Positions 57,990-64,000 of a stretch of 64,000 nucleotides of DNA are shown one piece after another. The stretch's first letter is position 1, and every line of letters starts with the position of its first letter. Source of the DNA: Bacteroidota bacterium (GTDB lineage: Bacteria > Bacteroidota > Bacteroidia > Flavobacteriales > Flavobacteriaceae); contig JAEXIT010000008.1 in NCBI GenBank assembly GCA_023446155.1, positions 1 through 64,000 on the forward strand. The letters run 5' to 3'. Under the pieces are notes generated by a model. The model saw only the letters and a list, made by a program, of their open reading frames with translations, was not told the DNA's origin and did not search any database. Made by a program: the position numbers and the translations under genes.

Positions 57990-59867
57990 TTATCGTCCCA
58001 TATGAACCAATAAAACCGAAACGTCACTTGGCGAAACACCACTGATACGGGAAGCCTGCGAAACGGAAATCGGTTTGATTTTCTTTAATTTCTCACGAGC
58101 TTCAAACGAAAGTGATTTTATTTTATCGTAATCGAAGTTTTCTGGAATACGAACATCTTCGAGACGGTTTAACTTATCGGCGTTATTTTTTTCTTTTTCA
58201 ATATAACCTGAATATTTAACCTGAATTTCGGCTTGTTCGATGACTTCCAAATCCAATTCGTGTTCGGCTACATATTCTTTTACTTTTTCAAATTTTAAAA
58301 TATCTTCCAAATCCAATTGCGGACGGGAAAATACTTTAAACATTTTATCCGGTTGCGAAATCGGTGCGGAACCTTTGGCTTCCAAAATTGGATTGGCTTC
58401 TGCAACTTTTACACTGGTTTCTTTAAAAAACGAAACAAAAGCATCCGACTGACTTTGCTTCTGCTCCATACGTCTTAATCGATCATCCGAAGCCAATCCA
58501 ACTGCATGTGCCATTGGTGTTAAACGGAAATCGGCATTATCCTGACGCAATAAGGTACGGTATTCGGCACGTGATGTAAACATACGATACGGTTCTTCCG
58601 TTCCTTTTGTAATTAAATCATCAATCAATACTCCAATATACGCTTCGTTACGTTTTAGAACAAACGGTTCCTGATTGTATGCTTTTAGGTGCGCATTCAT
58701 TCCGGCGATCAAGCCTTGCGAAGCCGCTTCTTCATATCCGGTTGTACCGTTAATCTGTCCGGCGAAAAACAAACCTTCAATTAGTTTTGTTTCCAACGTA
58801 TGTTTTAATTGTGTTGGCGGAAAGTAATCGTATTCGATTGCATATCCCGGACGGAAGAATTTTACATTTTCGAAACCAACTACCGAACGCAACGCTTTAA
58901 ACTGAACGTCCTCCGGTAAGGAAGTTGAAAATCCGTTTACATATACTTCTACGGTATTCCAACCTTCCGGTTCAACAAAAAGCTGGTGACGCTCTTTATC
59001 GGCAAATCGATTAATTTTATCTTCAATCGATGGACAATAGCGTGGACCCAAACTTTTGATTCGCCCGTTAAACATAGGCGAACGATCGAAACCTTCGCGA
59101 AGCAAATCGTGAACCAGCTCCGAGGTGTAGGTCATATGACACGGTTTTTGAACCGTCAATGGTTTTGTGACATCCAGATACGAAAATTTCGAAGGATTCT
59201 CATCCCCCGGTTGAATTTCCATTTTCGAATAATCCAATGAACGACCATCCACACGTGGTGGTGTTCCTGTTTTCATTCGACCGGAAGCAAATCCTAACTT
59301 TATCAAATCTTCAGTGATTCCATGTGCAGCGCTTTCACCTGCACGTCCTCCACCGAATTGTTTTTCTCCAATATGAATCAAACCATTTAAAAAAGTACCA
59401 TTCGTTAGCACCACCGTTTTCGCTTTGATTTCAATTCCAAGCGAAGTCCGCACACCAACGATCTTACCATTTTCGGTCAGGATTCCGGATACCATTTCCT
59501 GATAGAAATCCAGATTTGGAGTTTGTTCCAACATCAAACGCCATTCTTCTGCAAAACGCATACGGTCCGATTGCACCCGTGGCGACCACATTGCCGGTCC
59601 TTTTGATTTATTCAGCATCTTGAACTGGATGGCTGTTTTATCCGATACAATTCCGGAATAACCACCCAAGGCATCAATCTCCCTAACGATTTGTCCTTTT
59701 GCAATACCACCCATTGCCGGGTTACACGACATCTGTGCGATGTTTTGCAAACTCATAGTAATCAGCAGCGTTTTGGATCCCATATTCGCGGCCGAGGCTG
59801 CGGCCTCGGAACCAGCATGACCCGCACCCACTACGATTACATCATATTTATCTTGAAATAAACTCAT
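57990..59867 (-). CDS. mnmG: tRNA uridine-5-carboxymethylaminomethyl modification enzyme MnmG (GidA)
   Basis: 625 aa. FAD-binding VVGAGHAGSEAAAS near the N-terminus, MSCNPAMGGIAKGQIVREIDALGG, and the C-terminal SRISGVSPSDVSVLLVHM helix are diagnostic. With MnmE it modifies U34 of several tRNAs. The start codon abuts a perfect parS site. In many bacteria this gene (gidA) lies beside the origin of replication. Confidence 0.97.
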   Translation of the reverse strand: MSLFQDKYDVIVVGAGHAGSEAAASAANMGSKTLLITMSLQNIAQMSCNPAMGGIAKGQIVREIDALGGYSGIVSDKTAIQFKMLNKSKGPAMWSPRVQSDRMRFAEEWRLMLEQTPNLDFYQEMVSGILTENGKIVGVRTSLGIEIKAKTVVLTNGTFLNGLIHIGEKQFGGGRAGESAAHGITEDLIKLGFASGRMKTGTPPRVDGRSLDYSKMEIQPGDENPSKFSYLDVTKPLTVQKPCHMTYTSELVHDLLREGFDRSPMFNGRIKSLGPRYCPSIEDKINRFADKERHQLFVEPEGWNTVEVYVNGFSTSLPEDVQFKALRSVVGFENVKFFRPGYAIEYDYFPPTQLKHTLETKLIEGLFFAGQINGTTGYEEAASQGLIAGMNAHLKAYNQEPFVLKRNEAYIGVLIDDLITKGTEEPYRMFTSRAEYRTLLRQDNADFRLTPMAHAVGLASDDRLRRMEQKQSQSDAFVSFFKETSVKVAEANPILEAKGSAPISQPDKMFKVFSRPQLDLEDILKFEKVKEYVAEHELDLEVIEQAEIQVKYSGYIEKEKNNADKLNRLEDVRIPENFDYDKIKSLSFEAREKLKKIKPISVSQASRISGVSPSDVSVLLVHMGR

Positions 59868-59883
59868 TGTTCCACGTGAAACA
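59868..59883 (+). other. parS site (perfect match)
   Basis: TGTTCCACGTGAAACA, identical to the consensus bound by ParB in many bacteria. It starts directly upstream of the mnmG ATG. Confidence 0.85.
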
Positions 59884-59974
59884 TTTTACTGTTTCAATTA
59901 ATTTAAAAAATATTTTCTACAAAGCTACGCAGAAGTAGAAAACGAAATAAAACTTTATAAAAGAATTAAGATGT

Positions 59975-60394
59975 TTATTGTTCCACGTGGAACATAGCTA
60001 CCTTTTCATCTTCTTTAGCACGCATTAAAAGTTCGTCCTTTTCGGATTTATCCTTATAACCACAGTAATGTAATATACCATGTATTATCACTCTTTTCAT
60101 TTCTTCCTCAAAGGATACCTTAAAATCTACAGCATTATCCCGTACACGTTCCACAGAAATAAAAATATCACCATGTAAATCGTTTCCTACAGTGTAATCA
60201 AAGCTAATGATATCTGTAAGCGTGTCGTGATCGAGGTATTCTACGTTGATTTTATGCAAATATTCATCATCACAGAATATATAATTGATCTCCCCTTCGT
60301 GCTTGTTTTCGGATTCGATTACAGCTGTAATCCATTCTTCATAAGCCGTTTCATTTTCCAAGGCGAAATCGGTTTCGTAATTAAAACTAATCAT
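59975..60394 (-). CDS. ybeY: Endoribonuclease YbeY, rRNA maturation factor
   Basis: 139 aa. The zinc region reads HGILHYCGYKDKSE: the first two His of HxxxHxxGxxH are present, but the third is Lys, as I recall in other Bacteroidota. The core LTDIISFDY and FISVERVRDNA are conserved. YbeY acts in 16S rRNA 3' processing and ribosome quality control. The last residues MFHVEQ are encoded by a parS-like site. The start overlaps the DUF4175 gene end by 8 bases. Confidence 0.92.
   Translation of the reverse strand: MISFNYETDFALENETAYEEWITAVIESENKHEGEINYIFCDDEYLHKINVEYLDHDTLTDIISFDYTVGNDLHGDIFISVERVRDNAVDFKVSFEEEMKRVIIHGILHYCGYKDKSEKDELLMRAKEDEKVAMFHVEQ
59979..59994 (+). other. parS-like site (15/16) inside the ybeY end
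   Basis: TGTTCCACGTGGAACA, a fully palindromic 16-mer with one difference from the consensus. Translated on the minus strand it gives MFHVEQ, the YbeY C-terminus. Confidence 0.75.
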
Positions 60395-63300
60395 CTTTCT
60401 TAAAATAGTTTTGAACCTTCTGGTTAAAATTTGGGCGCAAAGGTAAGCTTTGTCTATTTAAAATTTCAACACTATTCAAATATTCTTTTAAAGCAGCAGG
60501 TAATTGATTACCAGAACCATTAAATTCTTTTTTATTGGTTTGCGACTGCCTTTTGTTTTCTTCTCCCTGTTGCTGAATCGCGTTGTCTAATTTTAATAGC
60601 TCGTGCTTCAGGTTTAACATCCGTTGTAAGGTTTCATTTTTAAACCCTTTGTTTAACAATTGCTTTTCGATATCCTTCATTTGGTTCAGCGCATTCTGAC
60701 CATTACCTCCCATCCCTTCTTTTTCCAAAGCCTTTTGTAAGGCTTCCCGAAGTCGTTGTTGTTCTTTATAAATTTCAAGGATTTCTCCGGCATCACCTTC
60801 TCCATCATTTCCTTCTTTCCCATCCTTGCCTTCCTTACCCTCTTTACCACCTTTGTTTGGTTTACCATCACCTGGCTTTTCTCCTTTTCCTGGCTTCATT
60901 CCCTCTTTCATCTTTTCACTCAGTCCTTCCTGTTTTTTGATGATGTCCGGTAATTGCATTCCACTTCCTTTGCTACCCGGTTTTGGTTTCCCTTTTCCTT
61001 GACCGGACGATTGCATTTGCATTTCCATCTGCATTTGATTCATCACATCACTCAGAAAATCAGCCAGCTTATTCGAAGAAGTGATCGTATACTGTTGGTG
61101 CGAAACACCACGACCAATGTTATTATCCGTAAAGTTGGTAAGCGATTTATCAATGTTGTAATGTACATTACCCACTTCATTCGTGATCATTTCGGTGATT
61201 TTAGGATTCCGTAACGACATCGCAAAAAGACTATCATCAACATGTTTGAACTGTAATTTTAAATCCTGTTGCTTTTTCAACATCTTATTAAAACCAAGAC
61301 TACGATCGCCGGACGATTTAAAATTCTTCATCAGGTTTTCCTGCGAAAACGAAAAGGCTAACAAGTTATCCAAGATCTGACGTAGCATTTTAGCGTCTTC
61401 TTCCAGCTGATCCATTTCTCCGGATTCCATAGACGACTGCATTTGCTGCGCCATCTTTTTCATTTTTTGAGAAGCCGATTTTTGTTTTGGTTTTGCCTTG
61501 GACTGGTTTTGCTTTTGTAATTCGTCCGAAGCATTTTTCATATCTTCTTTAATTCCCTTCTCCTCTTCTTTGTTCGAAGGTATATCCATTGGTGCTTTTA
61601 AATCCTGATTTTGTTTTTCAAGATCCCGTAAATCTTCCTGCAGCTTATTAAAATCCTCGTTAATTTTATCCTGTTCTTTTTTATTGTTGTCGTTACTGTC
61701 GGAAAGTTTGTCTTGCTTTTCGCTTAACTTATCCAACTTGTCGGCCAACTGTTCCGCCTTTTTTTCAACATAAAAACGCTTGGTTAATTCCACCAACTGT
61801 TCTAAGTTTTTCGACTGGTCTTTTGTATTTTGTTTTAGCTTATCTATTTTTTCAAAAAGCTCTTCCTCTTTTAGCTTGTTTGTAAGCTCATCCAATTCTT
61901 TTAAAAGCTTTTCATTTTTCTCAATTTCCTTTTCATTTTTTTCCAGTCGGCGCATTAACTCGTCTTTGAATTCATCCTTTTTTTCAGGGCTGAATTGCTC
62001 CAGATTGTCTTGCATCTTTTTAGAAAATTCTTTCATCATCTGATCTTGTTGCTTCTGACGGTTAATAAAATCCTGGACTTTCTTCTGATCTTTAAAATCA
62101 AGATTCGTTTTTTCTTTTCCTAATTTTTGCAATTTATCCAGTTCTGATAATTGCTTATCCTGGTTTTTAATTGACTTTTCAAGACTGTTGATATTGCTAT
62201 TTTGCTCCTGTAAGATCTTATCCTCTTTTTCCTCGGCTGTTAACTCACGGTGTGAAAAGACAGAAGACTTCGAACTTTTAAAATTGTGAATCGCATCGTT
62301 ATCAAAAATCTCAAAATAGTAATCGTATTCAACACCCGGTTGAATCGTCAACCCATTTGGAAAGCTATATACAAACTGATCAAATGTTTCACGTTTCACT
62401 GGAATGGTTCCACGAGAAACCTGAGTTGGTTTGTCTTTTGGATAATACACCACGTGTAATTTCGTCAGACCATAATCGTCCGAAACCTGACCGATAACCA
62501 TATTCTTTTTGAGTTGTAACGAATCCGGAGCCGATTGAACCGAAATAGACGGAAACTGATCTTTAACCGTAGTAATCTGATACTGCAATTTTTCGTGATC
62601 GGTTACCTTTTCATTTGAAGTAAGTATTTGATATTCTGTATTTTGAAGTATTCTTTTGGAAATATTGAATAAATTTTCATTGCGTTTGAATGATTCATTA
62701 ACTGTAGCATCTTTCCAAACTACTTTACTCGTAGCCAATGCATTAACTTTCCAGGTAATGGTAGTTCCTTCCGGAACAATCGCATTACCACTACCTTGAA
62801 TCAATTCCGATTTTTTTCCAAGATAAGCCGGAAAATTCAGTACCATTTCAAAATTAGCAATCGTCGGAACGGCCACGACATTTAATTGATAGGTATTCGA
62901 AACCACTTCGTTGGCCAATAGTTTAAAATCGGTATTCCTGGTAATCTTATCAAACTGATATTGAAACACACCCGGTCGAACGGTTTCCAGATAATAATTT
63001 TCATTACCAATAGCAATCATCGCATTTTCCGGAATTACCGTACCATTGGTCTTAACCTGTAATAAAAAATCCTGGCCTTGTTCGGCTGTTAGATTTTTAT
63101 TGATAATCTGAAAACTAAAAGGAGCCGGTGGCGCATATTCTTTTTTGTAATGCACTACCCGATCCAAACTTTCGGTAATCAGATTTGAATTTCCGGAAAC
63201 CATAAAAAATAATAAAACCAACAATGGGATTATAGCATACGGAAGATACTTGGTATTCTTTTTAAAATTAATTGCATTTCCAAACGGAACCGGTTTTAGC

Positions 63301-63701
63301 GATATTGCTTTTTGTTCGATCGAAGCCAATAATAATTCCGATTTATCACTTTGTCCGTACAGCTGTAAAAAATTGGTGAGTTTATCATTTACTTCCGAAA
63401 AGTGACTTCCAATAATCAATGAAGCCTGTTTGTAATCGATTCCCTTTTGTAATTTGAAAAGTTTAAACAGCGGAAACAAAATAAACCGTAGCAAAAAGAA
63501 AAGTTCCACTACAATAAATAGCCAGAACAAGACCGTTCTACCGTTTGGAGAAAGCCATAAAAAATGTTCCACGAGCAACGTGACAATAAAATACAGCAAA
63601 CCGAAACCGGTAAAAAGAATAATTCCTTTTAGCAATTCGTTCGTATAAAACTTTTTTATAAAGTCTTCCAGCTTTTGAAATATCAGTTCTTTCGTTTCCA
63701 A
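60387..63701 (-). CDS. DUF4175 family large membrane protein
   Basis: 1104 aa, TTG start (no ATG nearby; other members begin at the same point). Two TM helices at ~22-80, a third at ~153-170, then a large domain with beta-rich sections (200-480), a long Lys/Glu/Gln-rich coiled coil (~500-780) and a Gly/Lys-rich low-complexity stretch (~935-985, GKEGKEGKDGKEGNDGEG). Matches the DUF4175 family common in Bacteroidota; function unknown. Tightly linked to ybeY, 8-base overlap. Confidence 0.88.
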   Translation of the reverse strand: METKELIFQKLEDFIKKFYTNELLKGIILFTGFGLLYFIVTLLVEHFLWLSPNGRTVLFWLFIVVELFFLLRFILFPLFKLFKLQKGIDYKQASLIIGSHFSEVNDKLTNFLQLYGQSDKSELLLASIEQKAISLKPVPFGNAINFKKNTKYLPYAIIPLLVLLFFMVSGNSNLITESLDRVVHYKKEYAPPAPFSFQIINKNLTAEQGQDFLLQVKTNGTVIPENAMIAIGNENYYLETVRPGVFQYQFDKITRNTDFKLLANEVVSNTYQLNVVAVPTIANFEMVLNFPAYLGKKSELIQGSGNAIVPEGTTITWKVNALATSKVVWKDATVNESFKRNENLFNISKRILQNTEYQILTSNEKVTDHEKLQYQITTVKDQFPSISVQSAPDSLQLKKNMVIGQVSDDYGLTKLHVVYYPKDKPTQVSRGTIPVKRETFDQFVYSFPNGLTIQPGVEYDYYFEIFDNDAIHNFKSSKSSVFSHRELTAEEKEDKILQEQNSNINSLEKSIKNQDKQLSELDKLQKLGKEKTNLDFKDQKKVQDFINRQKQQDQMMKEFSKKMQDNLEQFSPEKKDEFKDELMRRLEKNEKEIEKNEKLLKELDELTNKLKEEELFEKIDKLKQNTKDQSKNLEQLVELTKRFYVEKKAEQLADKLDKLSEKQDKLSDSNDNNKKEQDKINEDFNKLQEDLRDLEKQNQDLKAPMDIPSNKEEEKGIKEDMKNASDELQKQNQSKAKPKQKSASQKMKKMAQQMQSSMESGEMDQLEEDAKMLRQILDNLLAFSFSQENLMKNFKSSGDRSLGFNKMLKKQQDLKLQFKHVDDSLFAMSLRNPKITEMITNEVGNVHYNIDKSLTNFTDNNIGRGVSHQQYTITSSNKLADFLSDVMNQMQMEMQMQSSGQGKGKPKPGSKGSGMQLPDIIKKQEGLSEKMKEGMKPGKGEKPGDGKPNKGGKEGKEGKDGKEGNDGEGDAGEILEIYKEQQRLREALQKALEKEGMGGNGQNALNQMKDIEKQLLNKGFKNETLQRMLNLKHELLKLDNAIQQQGEENKRQSQTNKKEFNGSGNQLPAALKEYLNSVEILNRQSLPLRPNFNQKVQNYFKKDD

Positions 63702-64000
63702 ATTATCAAAATTTGTTTATAACCGATAAAATTACAATTTTAATCGAAACAGGAATTAACTATTTTACAGAAGCAACAACGTTTGGAGAGGAAAGAACAA
63801 AGAAGAAAGAGACAAGAGGAAAGAATTCATTCAAGGAAGTTGTCAACAAACATTAAAATAATAAAAAAAGATCTTTTAAAAATTTTAAAAAAATTGTTTG
63901 TTATTATAGCTTGTTAATAGTTGCAATAACTTTTAAATTTTTCTTCTGTTTTTGGAGTTATACAATTTTATCCGGGTTTATCAACAGTGTTGTTTATCGA
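63702..64000. other. AT-rich gene-less right edge, possible origin-region sequence
   Basis: No gene. A purine-rich stretch (63784-63840) is followed by a very AT-rich tract (63850-63900) and DnaA-box-like words: TTATCAACA at 63978-63986 (8/9 to TTATCCACA), TTGTCAACA at 63840-63848 (7/9) and a partial TTATCCGGG at 63968-63976. This fits the edge of an oriC, cut by the window end, but is not proof. Confidence 0.35.

Noticed and set aside
62385..63580. Three further parS-like words in the DUF4175 gene (62385-62400, 62406-62421, 63565-63580)
   Set aside because: They match only about 12-13 of 16 positions and break the central or right half of the palindrome; too degenerate to call.

Overview
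The window reads as about 64 kb of a Bacteroidota chromosome, most likely a Flavobacterium or close relative in the Flavobacteriaceae. The evidence is a type B and a type A type IX secretion (T9SS) sorting domain, families largely restricted to Bacteroidota (DUF3078, DUF2480, DUF4837, DUF4175), promoters of the TAnnTTTG (-7) type instead of -10 TATAAT, few obvious Shine-Dalgarno sequences, moderate to low GC, and many SPxx-type lipoproteins. I saw no tRNA, rRNA, CRISPR array or insertion sequence.

Layout. 0-6.3 kb: one giant T9SS-secreted adhesin-like protein. 6.8-12.0 kb: hflX, then a DUF3078 beta-barrel-like protein and the second half of the Fe-S assembly (SUF) locus (DUF2480, DUF59/SufT-like, sufE, a lipoprotein, sufS). 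12.2-17.9 kb: a four-gene CzcCBA-type metal efflux operon lying between the two SUF halves. 18.2-22.2 kb: sufA-sufB-sufC-sufD. 22.5-27.7 kb: a metallo-beta-lactamase-fold hydrolase, a subtilase lipoprotein, an M1 aminopeptidase and an S24 repressor. 28.0-35.7 kb: an accessory polymorphic-toxin locus: an 1175-aa protein of unknown function, a terminator-like hairpin, a 902-aa protein ending in a deaminase-like zinc motif (DTE...PCNSC), a SUKH-type immunity gene, then the frameshifted tail of another possible toxin followed by an orphan candidate immunity gene. 35.8-37.2 kb: a decayed M15 peptidase and a patatin phospholipase. 37.3-43.1 kb: rnpA, DUF4349, S41 protease, potassium uptake, OmpA. 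43.1-53.8 kb: mostly housekeeping and envelope genes (GNAT, DUF4837, LysM lytic transglycosylase, pgk, an intradiol-dioxygenase-like protein, a LytS/LytTR two-component system with a pirin-like gene, holB, DoxX). 53.8-63.7 kb: Pif1-like helicase, OmpH/Skp-like lipoprotein, methyltransferase, mnmG, ybeY, DUF4175. The last 300 bases are AT-rich with DnaA-box-like words.

How it fits together. The SUF genes form two transcription units making Fe-S clusters; the efflux operon between them may protect Fe-S biogenesis from metals, although each unit has its own terminator. Three parS-like sites (one a perfect TGTTCCACGTGAAACA) flank mnmG, which together with the right edge suggests that the replication origin is near or just beyond base 64000. 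The most novel part is the 28-36 kb toxin/immunity locus: neither large protein has a signal peptide or a T9SS tail, so the delivery route is unexplained, and base composition shifts to AT-rich at the toxin tip, as expected for exchangeable toxin cassettes.
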